A stretch of 64,000 bases of DNA, taken from assembly GCF_002015085.1 (NCBI RefSeq), contig NZ_MUXW01000017.1, forward strand, positions 12,798-76,797. The letters run 5' to 3'. Source of the stretch: Glaesserella parasuis. GTDB lineage: Bacteria > Pseudomonadota > Gammaproteobacteria > Enterobacterales > Pasteurellaceae. A program made the position numbers and the translations under genes. The notes beneath the pieces were generated by a model that had not been told where the DNA came from, did no database searches, and worked only from the letters and a program-made list of their open reading frames with translations. The stretch's first letter is position 1; each line of letters begins with the position of its first letter. Of this stretch, positions 1 to 9,830 are shown piece after piece.

Positions 1-2
1 TA

Positions 3-1469
3 CAACTTACCCAAGAGGATTTAGCTACTGTTCTTGCGACCTATCCTGTAGCAACTCAAGCTCATAGGGAGATCTACCAACAGCTTATAACCACTCTACA
101 AGAGTGGGTGAAACGCCCGATTGGAGTAAGAGGGCGAGAGGTGCTACAGAAGCTGATGCCGAAAGTGTTGGATCAGATTTTTCACGAGGCGGATTACTTA
201 CTGTTATTGCCACGCATTTTGAAGATCGTAGATAAAATCACCTTGCGTACCACTTACCTTGAATTGTTGTTAGAAAAAGAGCAGATTTTGCCTCAACTGT
301 TGCAACTGTGCGGGCAATCAATAATGTTAGCAGAGCAAATTGCACGTTATCCGATGTTGCTTGATGAGTTTATTTTTCAGCAAAGTTTAATGACGATCTT
401 ACCGCTTGAGACTTATCCTCAAGCCTTGCGAGAGTATTTGTTGCGTATCCCAGAGGACGACGAAGAAGCATTGATTGACGGGTTACGCCAGTTTAAACAG
501 AGCCATTTATTGCGTATTGCAGGGGCAGATATTTTGGGGGTATTGCCCGTGATGAAAATCAGCGATCACCTAACCTATCTGGCAGAAGCTATTATCGGGG
601 AAGTGGTGAATTTAGCGTGGCGACAAGTGGCACAGCGGTTTGGTGAGCCTGAACATTTACAAAACGGCGAGAAAGATTTTGTGGTGATTGCTTATGGCAA
701 GTTAGGGGGAATTGAGCTTGGTTATAATTCAGATTTGGATCTGGTGTTTTTACATAATGCCCCTGAACAGAGCGAAACAGTTGGCGGAAAAAAATCTATT
801 TCAAGCCATCAGTTTTATCTTAAGTTAGCCCAAAAAATTAACGGTATTTTTAACTTGAATACCAGTGCTGGCGTGCTTTATGAAGTGGATATGCGACTGC
901 GACCCTCTGGAGAAGCTGGATTGTTGGTGAGTACCTTTAATGCTTACAACCACTATCAGAAACACGAGGCGTGGACGTGGGAAAGTCAAGCCCTTGTGCG
1001 AACTCGTGCAGTATATGGCACTGCGGAACTTCGACAAAAATTTGAGCAAATTCGGCGAGAAACTTTAAGCCAAGAGCGTTCAAGCGGTTCGTTACGAGAA
1101 GATATTCGCAATATGCGAGAAAAAATGTATCACCATCTGAGCAAAACTACCGCAGGGCAGTTCTATTTAAAAACCGATCAAGGTGGGATTACAGATATTG
1201 AATTTATTGCTCAGTATCTTGTGTTAAACTATGCCCATCAATATCCACAAATGGCGGATTGGTCGGACAATGTTCGTATTTTTGACAGCGCAGTGGCTTG
1301 TGGTATTTTAACTGCAGATGAAGGTGAACGCTTGAAAGGGTGTTATACGGGTTTACGCGATCAAGTTCATCGTTTAAATTTATTGAATAAAGAGAGTATT
1401 GTTGATGCCAGCGAATTTATTGATGAACGTCAGTATGTAGCAACTTGTTGGCAACGATTTTTGATGTAA
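3..1469 (+). CDS. glnE: Glutamine synthetase adenylyltransferase, C-terminal part (5' end outside window)
   Basis: Bifunctional enzyme that adds AMP to, or removes it from, glutamine synthetase according to nitrogen status signalled by PII. The frame is open from base 3 with no start codon, so the gene enters from the left; about 488 residues are present of a protein usually near 950, matching the C-terminal adenylylating half. The nucleotidyltransferase signature [20 protein letters not shown] (about 692-751) carries the metal-binding SDLD aspartates. [11 protein letters not shown] and [15 protein letters not shown] follow, as in GlnE. The protein ends normally at 1469 and queF starts 16 bases later. 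A GTG at 108 would be an internal codon, not a start. Confidence 0.95.
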   Translation, partial: QLTQEDLATVLATYPVATQAHREIYQQLITTLQEWVKRPIGVRGREVLQKLMPKVLDQIFHEADYLLLLPRILKIVDKITLRTTYLELLLEKEQILPQLLQLCGQSIMLAEQIARYPMLLDEFIFQQSLMTILPLETYPQALREYLLRIPEDDEEALIDGLRQFKQSHLLRIAGADILGVLPVMKISDHLTYLAEAIIGEVVNLAWRQVAQRFGEPEHLQNGEKDFVVIAYGKLGGIELGYNSDLDLVFLHNAPEQSETVGGKKSISSHQFYLKLAQKINGIFNLNTSAGVLYEVDMRLRPSGEAGLLVSTFNAYNHYQKHEAWTWESQALVRTRAVYGTAELRQKFEQIRRETLSQERSSGSLREDIRNMREKMYHHLSKTTAGQFYLKTDQGGITDIEFIAQYLVLNYAHQYPQMADWSDNVRIFDSAVACGILTADEGERLKGCYTGLRDQVHRLNLLNKESIVDASEFIDERQYVATCWQRFLM

Positions 1470-1485
1470 GAGTGAGGGATTTAAA

Positions 1486-2325
1486 ATGAATTACAATAAT
1501 GAATGTCTTTCCATGTTAAAACTTGGAAAAAAAACAGAGTATAAAAGTACTTATGATCCTAGTTTGTTACAAGCGGTACCTCGTTATTTAAATAGAGAGA
1601 GTTTAGGTATTGTTAAACAGCAACCTTTTACGGTAGGAGCAGATATTTGGACTCTCTATGAACTTTCATGGCTTAATCAAAATGGAGTGCCCCAAGTAGC
1701 AATTGCAGATGTTATTATTGATAGTAGTAGTTCAAATATAATTGAGTCAAAAAGTTTTAAACTTTATTTGAATAGTTTTAATCAAATGCGTTTTCCTTCA
1801 AGAGAAGATGTACAAAGACGTATTCAGTCTGATTTAAGTAAATGTGCCCAAGGAGATGTCACAGTGCAAATTTATAAATTATCTGATTTTGCTATGCGAT
1901 CAATTTCTGAGTTTAATGGAGAATGTATAGATAATCAAAACATCTGTATTAATCGTTATGATTTTACAAGAGAGTCCTTACAAGGTATTGCAAATGGGGA
2001 AATTGTAGAAGAGAGATTAGTAAGTCATTTATTGAAATCTAATTGTTTGATTACTTCTCAACCAGATTGGGGAAGTATTCAAATTTGTTATGTAGGGAAG
2101 CAATTAGATAAAGAGAAACTGCTGCGTTATTTAGTTTCGTTCAGAGAACATAACGAATTTCATGAACAATGTGTTGAACGAATTTTTTGTGATTTAATGG
2201 AATTTGCTCAGCCTCAAAAGTTGACTGTATATGCTCGTTATACGCGTCGTGGAGGGCTAGATATTAATCCTTTTCGCTCAAATTTTGAAGGAATACCAGA
2301 AAATTTAAGAATGGTGAGACAATAA
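1486..2325 (+). CDS. queF: NADPH-dependent 7-cyano-7-deazaguanine reductase
   Basis: Reduces preQ0 to preQ1 in queuosine tRNA modification, the step before Tgt inserts preQ1 into tRNA. At 279 residues it is the long two-domain (YqcD-type) form. Visible signatures are [26 protein letters not shown] (QueF motif, NADPH binding), [14 protein letters not shown] with the nucleophilic Cys near residue 187, [13 protein letters not shown] and [14 protein letters not shown] at the C terminus. AGGG lies about 10 bases before the ATG. It follows glnE by 16 bases and may be co-transcribed; tgt, the next pathway enzyme, is at 10631-11788. Confidence 0.97.
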   Translation: MNYNNECLSMLKLGKKTEYKSTYDPSLLQAVPRYLNRESLGIVKQQPFTVGADIWTLYELSWLNQNGVPQVAIADVIIDSSSSNIIESKSFKLYLNSFNQMRFPSREDVQRRIQSDLSKCAQGDVTVQIYKLSDFAMRSISEFNGECIDNQNICINRYDFTRESLQGIANGEIVEERLVSHLLKSNCLITSQPDWGSIQICYVGKQLDKEKLLRYLVSFREHNEFHEQCVERIFCDLMEFAQPQKLTVYARYTRRGGLDINPFRSNFEGIPENLRMVRQ

Positions 2326-2437
2326 TGTATGTAGATGATGATTGCTGTAATTATTGTTTTTTGCAAATAGCCTTAGTCCCTCTAAAAAGAAGTGATAGAA
2401 TGGAGTTTTTAGAACAATCCGCTAGAAAGGTCTTCAA

Positions 2438-2920
2438 ATGGAAAATAAAAAACTAACAAAAGCCTTAGATGCTATTGATTTAAAAATCCTCAATGAATTA
2501 CAACGTAATGGCAAAATTTCAAACATTGAACTCTCTAAACGTGTTGGGCTTTCGCCAACGCCTTGTTTAGAGCGTGTGAAACGTTTAGAAAAACAGAATG
2601 TCATAATGGGGTATCGTGCTTTACTTAATCCAGAATTATTAGAAGCCCCTTTGCTCGTGATTGTAGAAATTACTCTTGTTCGTGGTAAACCTGATGTCTT
2701 TGAGGAATTTAATCGGGCGGTACAACAACTTGATGAAATTCAAGAGTGCCATTTGGTATCAGGGGATTTTGACTATTTGCTTAAAACTCGTGTGGCTGAT
2801 ATGGAGGCGTATCGTAAATTATTGGGAACAACCTTGTTGCGTTTACCAGGGGTGAACGACACTCGTACCTATGTGGTGATGGAAGAAGTGAAGCAAACTA
2901 ACTATCTACTTTTGAAATAA
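2438..2920 (+). CDS. lrp: Leucine-responsive regulatory protein
   Basis: Global feast/famine transcription factor of the Lrp/AsnC family. The 160 residues are of normal length. An N-terminal winged helix-turn-helix reads GKISNIELSKRVGLSPTPCL followed by ERVKRLEKQNVIMGYRALLN; the C-terminal RAM ligand-binding domain contains ECHLVSGDFDYLLK and LPGVNDTRTYVVMEEVK. The ATG is preceded by GAAAGG. ftsK begins 9 bases after the stop, the lrp-ftsK order known from enterobacteria and other Pasteurellaceae. The very high similarity to E. coli Lrp argues for Lrp itself and not a paralogue. Confidence 0.95.
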   Translation: MENKKLTKALDAIDLKILNELQRNGKISNIELSKRVGLSPTPCLERVKRLEKQNVIMGYRALLNPELLEAPLLVIVEITLVRGKPDVFEEFNRAVQQLDEIQECHLVSGDFDYLLKTRVADMEAYRKLLGTTLLRLPGVNDTRTYVVMEEVKQTNYLLLK

Positions 2921-2929
2921 GGATTAGCT

Positions 2930-5530
2930 GTGATTGATCGTTTAAAAGGGAAAGAGAACCTGATTAGATTAATGTTGTTGCTTTCGGCGTGTTTTGGGAT
3001 TTATATGATCACGGCGTGGGCAAGTTATAGTCCATTGGATAATGCTTGGAGTACGGCAAGTTCTATTACCCACGAAACATTAAATAAAACAGGGGCATTG
3101 GGGGCGTATTTAATTGATTTGCTCTTTGCGATGTTTGGTAAAGTTGCGGTATTTGTTCCTTTTGGGCTGGCATTTACGTCGATTTATGTATTGATTTTAC
3201 GGTTAGCTGACGATCTAAACTGGGCGAAAATTGGGCTTTGGCTAGGGAGCTTTTTCTTATTTTTAGTCGGGCTGGCGGGTTTGTCGAGCGTATTGTTTGA
3301 AAATTCCCCTTACTATCTTTCGGGTGGCTTTATTGGTGGAATGTTAGCGTCTTGGCTCAATTCTCAAATGGTATTGTTGCTCGTTGCAATGCTATTAACG
3401 GCGGTTGGTTTCTATTTTTGTTCAGGACAGATTTTGTTGCAACTATTTAACCGCTTGTATCATTGGATCGTGGATGGAAAAACGGAAGATAAGCCGAGTA
3501 CATTAAATGCTGGCGAGGCTGTTCAAACAGAGAAAAATGAGGAGGAGCCAGTCGCTGAAAATGAGAGTGAAAGTGACGAAACACCACAATATACAGATGT
3601 TTCCCAGTTTACCCGTCCGCATATTACTGGCTTAAAAACCGTTCAAGAGGAAGACGTAGCAACTGAAGTTGAATTGACTGATGTAACAAAATTTAAAGTG
3701 GAGAACCCAAGTTCATTGCCAAGCATTACTGTTCCAGAGTTTGATGTTTCTGTCCCTTCTGTATCAACTTCCTTTGAGTCGCCGGAAGAAACAGTGATTA
3801 TGCCAAACGTTACTGAGCCGGTAATGCCAAAGGTGCGTTTAAACCCTGTGGTGGAAGTGGCGGCAGAGCCTACAGTAGAGCCGTTTGAAGAAGCACAATC
3901 AACTCCGCAATTTTTACAAGAAAACCTACCGCTATTTGAACCTAAAGTAGCAACAGCAGAGGCACAGCCTGAAAAGAAGGGCGTAACTTATCCGAAAGGC
4001 TATGGCGATAGCCTTATTCACCCGTTGTTACAAACTAAGAGAAAGGTCGAAAAGCCAACCACGCCGTTGCCGACGATTGATTTATTGACGATAGTAAAAT
4101 CAGAAGAACAGCAAATTACGGAGCAAGAAATTCGAGATACCTCAGCTCGAATTGAGCGTGAATTAGCGAACTTTGGGGTGAGGGCAACGGTGGAAGATGT
4201 ATTGGTCGGTCCTGTGGTAACACGCTATGAAATCAAACCAGCAGCAGGTGTGAAAGCAGCGAAGATTACGAATTTAGCTTCAGATCTTGCACGTTCGCTG
4301 ATTTTTGAAGCCATTCGTATTACAGACGTTGTCCCTGGCAAACCTTATATGGGTATTGAAACCCCTAACCGCCAACGTGAAACGGTTTGGTTGCGAGATG
4401 TGTTGGATAGCAATGAGTTTCGCCATACGAAAGCGACATTGCCGATGGCATTAGGGAAAGACATTAGCGGTAAACCGATTGTGGTCGATATGGCAAAAAT
4501 GCCACATTTACTGGTCGCAGGGCAGACGGGGGGCGGAAAATCGGTCGGGGTAAATACGATGATTTTAAGCCTGTTATTCAAGCTGTCGCCTGAACAAGTT
4601 CGTTTTATTATGATCGACCCGAAAGTCGTTGAGCTGTCGATTTACAACGATATTCCGCATTTACTTACCCCAGTGGTAACGGATATGAAAAAAGCCGAAA
4701 ATGCGTTGCGTTGGGCGGTGGAGGAGATGGAACGCCGTTACCTACTGGTGAGCAGTTTAAATGTCCGAAACATTGAGGGCTTTAATGCGAAAATCGATCA
4801 AGCGGCAGCAATGGATTTACCTATTCCAAATCCGTTGTGGCGACCTGGCGATACAATGGATAGTTTGCCACCACCATTAGAAAAATTAAGCTACATTGTG
4901 TTAATTGTCGATGAGTTTGCGGATCTAATGATGTCGGCAGGTAAACAAGTGGAAGATCACATTATGCGAATTGCCCAAAAAGCACGAGCGGTCGGTATTC
5001 ACTTAATTTTAGCGACACAACGTCCATCAACTGATGTGATTACTGGGGTGATCAAAGCAAATATCCCAAGCCGTATTGCATTTACGGTGGCAAGCCAAAT
5101 TGACTCTCGAACCATTTTGGATAAAGGCGGAGCAGAATCTCTATTAGGGCGAGGGGATATGCTATATTCTGGGGCAGGTAGCCCTGAAATGATCCGTGTT
5201 CACGGGGCATTTATGACCGATGAAGATGTTCAGCGTGTGGCGGATAACTGGCGTGCAAGAGGCAAACCAGAATATATTGAAAGCATTGTGGTAGCACCAG
5301 AAGGCGATGAAAATGGCGAAAGTTCAGAGCGTACAAGCGGCGAGTTAGATCCACTGTTTGACGAAATCGCTCAATTTATGATTGACGGTGGGGCAACCTC
5401 AATTAGTGGCGTACAACGTCGCTTCTCACTGGGCTTTAACCGTGCAGCGAGAATTATTGATCAACTAGAAGAGCAGGGGATTATTTCTGCTCCAGATAGT
5501 CGAGGCAAGCGAGAAGTGCTGGCGAGATAA
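2930..5530 (+). CDS. ftsK: DNA translocase FtsK
   Basis: Septal DNA pump that clears chromosome dimers and activates XerCD at dif. GTG start at 2930, 9 bases after lrp, with AAGGA upstream. Four or five membrane segments lie in the first ~180 residues; a Glu/Pro/Val-rich linker covers about 180-370. The RecA-like motor follows, with Walker A GQTGGGKSVG near residue 530, Walker B IVLIVDEFADLMM and ATQRPSTDVITG. The last ~60 residues are the DNA-reading gamma winged-helix domain (ISGVQRRFSLGFNRAARI). At 866 residues it has a shorter linker than the 1329-residue E. coli protein, as other Pasteurellaceae do. Confidence 0.95.
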   Translation: MIDRLKGKENLIRLMLLLSACFGIYMITAWASYSPLDNAWSTASSITHETLNKTGALGAYLIDLLFAMFGKVAVFVPFGLAFTSIYVLILRLADDLNWAKIGLWLGSFFLFLVGLAGLSSVLFENSPYYLSGGFIGGMLASWLNSQMVLLLVAMLLTAVGFYFCSGQILLQLFNRLYHWIVDGKTEDKPSTLNAGEAVQTEKNEEEPVAENESESDETPQYTDVSQFTRPHITGLKTVQEEDVATEVELTDVTKFKVENPSSLPSITVPEFDVSVPSVSTSFESPEETVIMPNVTEPVMPKVRLNPVVEVAAEPTVEPFEEAQSTPQFLQENLPLFEPKVATAEAQPEKKGVTYPKGYGDSLIHPLLQTKRKVEKPTTPLPTIDLLTIVKSEEQQITEQEIRDTSARIERELANFGVRATVEDVLVGPVVTRYEIKPAAGVKAAKITNLASDLARSLIFEAIRITDVVPGKPYMGIETPNRQRETVWLRDVLDSNEFRHTKATLPMALGKDISGKPIVVDMAKMPHLLVAGQTGGGKSVGVNTMILSLLFKLSPEQVRFIMIDPKVVELSIYNDIPHLLTPVVTDMKKAENALRWAVEEMERRYLLVSSLNVRNIEGFNAKIDQAAAMDLPIPNPLWRPGDTMDSLPPPLEKLSYIVLIVDEFADLMMSAGKQVEDHIMRIAQKARAVGIHLILATQRPSTDVITGVIKANIPSRIAFTVASQIDSRTILDKGGAESLLGRGDMLYSGAGSPEMIRVHGAFMTDEDVQRVADNWRARGKPEYIESIVVAPEGDENGESSERTSGELDPLFDEIAQFMIDGGATSISGVQRRFSLGFNRAARIIDQLEEQGIISAPDSRGKREVLAR

Positions 5531-5613
5531 AGGTGTTTGGAGTATTTGACAAACCTATGGTATTCTTTTACTTTAGAAAGAATAACAATTATATAACATA
5601 AGGATTTATAGCA

Positions 5614-6705
5614 ATGAGCAATAAAGTGGGCAACACAATGTATAAAAATGATGATGTTCGTATTAACCATATTGAAGAACTGTTACCACCAGTGGCACTA
5701 TTAGAGCGTTTTCCCGCAAGTGATGTTGCAGCGGAAACAGTCGCAACCGCTCGTGAAGCAGTTCATCGTATTTTACACGGAGCAGATGACCGCTTGTTAG
5801 TGGTGATCGGGCCTTGTTCTATTCACGACCCGAAAGCCGCATTAGCATATGCGAAAAAAATTCAAGAAATGCGTGCAAATCCGCATATTAATCAACATCT
5901 TGAAGTAATTATGCGCGTCTATTTTGAAAAACCACGCACCACTGTGGGTTGGAAAGGGCTTATTAACGATCCTTACCTAAACGAAACTTTTGCGTTAAAT
6001 GACGGCTTACGTATCGCTCGTAAAGTGTTATCGGATATTAATGATTTAACCGTACCAGCTGCAGGGGAATTTTTAGATATGATCACCCCGCAATATGTTG
6101 CAGACTTTATGAGCTGGGGAGCGATTGGTGCAAGAACAACCGAATCACAAGTTCACCGTGAACTTGCATCTGGCTTATCTTGTGCTGTAGGCTTTAAAAA
6201 TGGAACAAATGGTGGCGTGAAGATTGCCTTAGATGCGATTGGCGCAGCAGAAGCCCCTCACCACTTTTTATCCGTAACTAAGTTCGGGCATTCCGCGATT
6301 GTTTCAACGGCGGGTAATCCAGATTGTCACATTATTTTGCGTGGCGGTGATAATGGCACAAATTATGATGCGGACTCTATTGCAAATGTGTGTGTGGATA
6401 TCGAAAAATCTGGTCGCCGTCCGCATGTTATGATTGATTTCAGCCACGCAAATAGCCAAAAACAGTTCAAACGTCAATTAGATGTATGCAATGATGTGGC
6501 ACAACAAATTGCGAACGGCTCACACCTTATTTCAGGGGTAATGATCGAAAGTCACCTTGTTGAAGGTCGCCAAGATTTAGTTGAAGGTAAAGAATTGGTT
6601 TACGGACAGAGCATTACCGATGGCTGTATTGGCTGGGAGGACAGTGAAAAAGTGCTATTCCAACTTGCTGATGCGGTAGCAAAACGCCGTCAATTAGGCA
6701 AATAA
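5614..6705 (+). CDS. aroG: 3-deoxy-7-phosphoheptulonate (DAHP) synthase
   Basis: First shikimate-pathway step: condenses phosphoenolpyruvate with erythrose 4-phosphate. It is the type I, AroG/AroF/AroH-like enzyme, closest in my reading to phenylalanine-sensitive AroG. Signatures: LLVVIGPCSIHDPKAAL, MRVYFEKPRTTVGWKGLIND, GARTTESQVHRELASGLS, IDFSHANSQKQFK and SITDGCIGWED. The start at 5614 has AAGGA about 9 bases upstream; a second ATG at 5638 would give a protein beginning like E. coli AroG, so the first eight residues are uncertain. aroA of the same pathway is at 56451. Confidence 0.95.
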   Translation: MSNKVGNTMYKNDDVRINHIEELLPPVALLERFPASDVAAETVATAREAVHRILHGADDRLLVVIGPCSIHDPKAALAYAKKIQEMRANPHINQHLEVIMRVYFEKPRTTVGWKGLINDPYLNETFALNDGLRIARKVLSDINDLTVPAAGEFLDMITPQYVADFMSWGAIGARTTESQVHRELASGLSCAVGFKNGTNGGVKIALDAIGAAEAPHHFLSVTKFGHSAIVSTAGNPDCHIILRGGDNGTNYDADSIANVCVDIEKSGRRPHVMIDFSHANSQKQFKRQLDVCNDVAQQIANGSHLISGVMIESHLVEGRQDLVEGKELVYGQSITDGCIGWEDSEKVLFQLADAVAKRRQLGK

Positions 6706-6720
6706 TTGGTATTATGTCGT

Positions 6721-6739
6721 CTCGCTTTTTTCAAGCGAG
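6721..6739 (+). terminator. Hairpin between aroG and tsaB
   Basis: CTCGCTT and AAGCGAG form a 7-bp stem with a TTTTC loop 16 bases after the aroG stop. The following bases are AT-rich but contain no clean T run, so it may be a weak terminator or attenuator rather than a full stop. Confidence 0.35.
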
Positions 6740-6767
6740 TTCAACATTATTTTCTTTATATGACATT

Positions 6768-7460
6768 ATGAACAAAACTATTTTAGCACTAGATACTGCC
6801 ACTGAAGCCTGCTCAGTGGCTTTGTTACATCAAGGTAAAACCACATTTATTGATGAATTAAGTCTAAGAACCCATACTCAACGCATTCTGCCGATGGTAG
6901 ATGAATTGCTGACACAAGCGGGGATTTCTGTGCAACAGATTGATGTTCTCGCTTTCGGAAGAGGCCCTGGGAGTTTTACGGGTGTGCGTGTTGGCGTTGG
7001 GATCGCTCAGGGGTTAGCTCTTGGTGCCGAATTACCTGTTGTACCAGTATCTAATTTACTGACAATGGCGGAAGAGGCTTATCAAACCTTGAATGCTAAC
7101 AGTGTGATTGCATTAATAGATGCTCGAATGAATGAGGTCTATTTTGCACAATTTGAACGAACAGAACAGGGCTGGCAAACTCAGGTTGTAGAGCAAGTCT
7201 GTTCGCCAGAAAAAGCAATTGCTCAAATGCAACCTACCCAAAATACGGTTATTGTAGGAACAGGCTGGGCAGCCTATCCACAATTTGAGCAGGCTAACCT
7301 CGCTGTCAAAGTAACGGAGATTACCTTACCATCAGCAAAATATATGTTATCTTTGGCAATTGAGAAGGTTGTACAAGGAAAAGTACAGTCGGCGTTTGAT
7401 ATTGAACCTGTTTATTTGAGAAATGAAGTGACTTGGCAAAAGTTGCCGCATAAGTTGTAG
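6768..7460 (+). CDS. tsaB: tRNA threonylcarbamoyladenosine biosynthesis protein TsaB
   Basis: Non-catalytic ASKHA-fold partner of TsaD and TsaE in making t6A37 of ANN-decoding tRNAs. The product begins MNKTILALDTATEACSVALL, the expected N terminus of TsaB/YeaZ, and contains GRGPGSFTGVRVGVGIAQGL and a C-terminal FDIEPVYLRNEV. The frame extends upstream to an ATG at 6714, but that would add 18 residues translated from the hairpin at 6721-6739, so I take 6768 (230 residues). The next gene starts 8 bases after the stop. Confidence 0.93.
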   Translation: MNKTILALDTATEACSVALLHQGKTTFIDELSLRTHTQRILPMVDELLTQAGISVQQIDVLAFGRGPGSFTGVRVGVGIAQGLALGAELPVVPVSNLLTMAEEAYQTLNANSVIALIDARMNEVYFAQFERTEQGWQTQVVEQVCSPEKAIAQMQPTQNTVIVGTGWAAYPQFEQANLAVKVTEITLPSAKYMLSLAIEKVVQGKVQSAFDIEPVYLRNEVTWQKLPHKL

Positions 7461-7467
7461 GTATATT

Positions 7468-8196
7468 ATGTTGAAAATTGCGAATAAATTTATTTCTTCT
7501 TCTATTTCAATGGCTTTTTTGGGGGTAACTGGGTGGTCGGTTGCTTATGCCTATGGTTGGGGGCAGTCATACTTTTATGGTTTCCCTTGGTGGTATGTTG
7601 ATGTGGGAATTAGTAATGTTGCTAGAAGTTTAGGATATGTGCTTTGGAATACGGCTATTTTATTTCTTACTTATTTAATTGGATTATATATTCTAATAAA
7701 AGCTAAGAAATATATGCCAGAACCGTATATTCAATTTTTACGAGCATATATTTTGATTTGCATAGGGCTAAGTCCTCTTCTATTTGGCTATATTGCTTCA
7801 ATAGGAAGATGTAACACTTATGTCGGATTAGGTTATTTATTATTGATATTATTATTTACTTTAATATTTAAGAACTATATAAATCATAATATTCCAAGTA
7901 TTTCTGTTAAAGCAACTATGCAATTTTTATATAAAAATCAGGTGTATATAATTATCTGTACATATTGCTGTTTTGTAATGTTTGCTTTTATAACGGGTTA
8001 TATTCGTCCTAATTTTAAAAATACTTTTGATATAATAGATATTGATCATAAAACCTATTATATATTGGCAAAATATAGCGATACTTTTATTTTAGCTAAT
8101 GAGATACATGCAAATAATGATAATTTTTATATTTATAAATTATCACCTAATTCGTTATTTCATATAAAAGTAGTGAAGGTATCTACATCTAAATAA
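7468..8196 (+). CDS. Predicted multi-pass membrane protein, function unknown
   Basis: I do not recognise this 242-residue protein. It has about five hydrophobic segments (roughly residues 12-32, 60-78, 90-108, 117-135 and 157-178). A Trp/Tyr/Gly-rich stretch (YAYGWGQSYFYGFPWWYVDV) follows the first one, and a hydrophilic C-terminal tail of about 60 residues ends the protein. Base composition is markedly more AT-rich than tsaB, especially the 3' half, which suggests fast evolution or transfer. It starts 8 bases after tsaB and is followed by a strong hairpin at 8278-8320 and by the divergent-origin cdt operon on the other strand. Confidence 0.7.
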   Translation: MLKIANKFISSSISMAFLGVTGWSVAYAYGWGQSYFYGFPWWYVDVGISNVARSLGYVLWNTAILFLTYLIGLYILIKAKKYMPEPYIQFLRAYILICIGLSPLLFGYIASIGRCNTYVGLGYLLLILLFTLIFKNYINHNIPSISVKATMQFLYKNQVYIIICTYCCFVMFAFITGYIRPNFKNTFDIIDIDHKTYYILAKYSDTFILANEIHANNDNFYIYKLSPNSLFHIKVVKVSTSK

Positions 8197-8259
8197 TGTA
8201 CTTGTACATCAAAGAATAGGGGCAGTAAATTTAAAATGTTGATGGACTAATTTTACAAA

Positions 8260-8338
8260 GGCATAGTAGACAAGTTTGTTGCTAATGTTTGTTTTCTTTA
8301 AACATTAGCAACCCTTTTTATTTGGCATAGTAGACAAA
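8260..8338 (+). repeat. Two copies of the GGCATAGTAGACAA intergenic repeat
   Basis: GGCATAGTAGACAAG at 8260 and GGCATAGTAGACAAAA at 8324, each followed after a few bases by GTTGCTAAT. The same core recurs at 20084, 39867, 47707-47738 and, inverted, at 57857. All copies are in noncoding DNA. Confidence 0.75.
8278..8320 (+). terminator. Rho-independent terminator after the 7468 gene
   Basis: GTTGCTAATGTTT and AAACATTAGCAAC form a 13-bp stem with a 9-base loop, followed by CCTTTTTATTT. It would end transcripts from the tsaB side before the convergent cdt operon. Confidence 0.7.
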
Positions 8339-8448
8339 ATGGTTGCTAATTTCGTGAAAACTATGCCTTTTATTTAAAAAAATCTTGTATAAACAACATC
8401 TTACATCATTTGGAATGGAAATCAATTTAGCCCCTAAAAATTGTAATG

Positions 8449-8979
8449 TTATAATAACCTACTAGGCCCAAAAGGCGGAGCAATGATCCAAAGATGTTTT
8501 AACGGAATATTGCTAGGTTCTGCTGAAGAAGTTCGCAAGCAGTTTTGAAAACCATAACTGCCATAATTCTCGCTGGTTAAACATTTTCCCGTATTGGGGT
8601 CTGTCAGAATAAATGCCCCCGTATCGGTTGGGACTAACCTAAATAAAGTGTCTGTTTGTCCACAGGGTAAAGTACCACCATCTCCAACCAAGCAACGATC
8701 TTCTTTATCAAATACTTTAAATTGTACGAACCGACGATTTTTAACAATAACATCAACAAGTCGCCACTGCACCTCTTTTGGATCATTCCGATCGTAGCTA
8801 CGATTAGATACAGGCTCACCCGTATTTAAACTGCGTAAAGAGATAATAGGGGGCTTTATTTCAACAACATCAGGATAAGTTGATGGTGTTGGCGTAGGTG
8901 CAGGTGGCATCGGTGGTGTTTCTGCAAGGGAAAACTGGCATAGTCCTAATGTCATCAATAAAGTAAAACGCTTTAACAT
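8449..8979 (-). CDS. cdtC: Cytolethal distending toxin subunit C
   Basis: One of two ricin-type lectin subunits that, with CdtA, bind the host cell and deliver CdtB. The 176 residues start with a signal peptide (MLKRFTLLMTLGLCQFSLA), then a Pro-rich segment, then a compact beta-trefoil-like region with VQWRLVDVIVKNRRFVQFK, GQTDTLFRLVPTDTGAFILT and NTGKCLTSENYGSYGFQNC, typical of CdtC. It is the last gene of cdtABC, 9 bases after cdtB, and shows no frameshift. No clear terminator is visible below 8449. Confidence 0.93.
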   Translation of the reverse strand: MLKRFTLLMTLGLCQFSLAETPPMPPAPTPTPSTYPDVVEIKPPIISLRSLNTGEPVSNRSYDRNDPKEVQWRLVDVIVKNRRFVQFKVFDKEDRCLVGDGGTLPCGQTDTLFRLVPTDTGAFILTDPNTGKCLTSENYGSYGFQNCLRTSSAEPSNIPLKHLWIIAPPFGPSRLL

Positions 8980-8988
8980 AGTTCCCCC

Positions 8989-9822
8989 TTAACGTTTTTT
9001 CACAAAGCTGACTGGGAAATGATCAGAGGTAATCTGCGATCTCATCTGATTAAACATAATGCTGGCACTGACCGTTGTATTTTGTGTGGTTTGATTCGCA
9101 TTGTGTAATACTGCATAATCCAATACATTGCCAGAACGATGGGTAGGTTCCGTTGGTGCAACAATTAATGTTGTATTGCGAAGCTGTGGTTCAGAATCTA
9201 AAGCCTCTTGCATACGACCAGGTGCTCGGTTGAAATCTCCTACTGCCATCCAATTGATATGTCGTCTTTCCTCAGTATTAAAGAACGTATGAATATTTTG
9301 AATCAAACTTAGTGAATCTGCTCCTCCAGATGAAAGAGCATGAATACTAAAGAAAGCATCATTATCAATACGAATGCCTATGGCTGGACGAGAGGTTAAT
9401 ACACTAGAACCAGAGTTAATCACATATACTTCGCTTGCCATACGACGAGCAATAATCGCAAGATTAACTCGATTTGCCCCGACATCTAAGCGAGAGTAAT
9501 AGATATAAACATTATTTGGACGACTTCTTGTCCCTAAGTTCCACACATATTCATCAATTGGAAAGCCAACCCCCTCGGGCTGAACCATTCGGCGTGTATG
9601 AACGGCGGTAGATGGCAATGAGCCAGCTTCTTGAACCATTAAAATACCTGCCGCTTGAGGCCCCGTCAAAAGCTGACGAACATTGATGTTCCATTTACTT
9701 TCATTAATCGCAGAAGAACCTTGCAAGTTCCACGTTGCAACCGTATAGTTTTCCAAATTTGCCAAGACAATTTGAGGAAGTAAACAACATACTAATGCTA
9801 TAGCTCGATTAAATAACGTCAT
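8989..9822 (-). CDS. cdtB: Cytolethal distending toxin subunit B (DNase I-like nuclease)
   Basis: Active subunit: enters the host nucleus and breaks DNA (a phosphoinositide phosphatase activity is also reported for the family), blocking the cell cycle. A signal peptide (about residues 1-21) is followed by mature NLENYTVATWNLQGSS. The metal-dependent endonuclease residues are all present: Glu65 in VQEAG, His161 in SIHALSSGGAD, Asp196 and Asn198 in GDFNR, Asp267 and His268 in SDHFP. At 277 residues it is of the usual size. It lies 8 bases after cdtA and 9 before cdtC, so the operon looks intact and functional. Confidence 0.97.
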   Translation of the reverse strand: MTLFNRAIALVCCLLPQIVLANLENYTVATWNLQGSSAINESKWNINVRQLLTGPQAAGILMVQEAGSLPSTAVHTRRMVQPEGVGFPIDEYVWNLGTRSRPNNVYIYYSRLDVGANRVNLAIIARRMASEVYVINSGSSVLTSRPAIGIRIDNDAFFSIHALSSGGADSLSLIQNIHTFFNTEERRHINWMAVGDFNRAPGRMQEALDSEPQLRNTTLIVAPTEPTHRSGNVLDYAVLHNANQTTQNTTVSASIMFNQMRSQITSDHFPVSFVKKR

Positions 9823-9830
9823 TTTTCCTC

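Noticed and set aside
6714..6767. 18-residue N-terminal extension of TsaB
   Set aside because: It would translate a hairpin, and TsaB homologues begin at the ATG at 6768.
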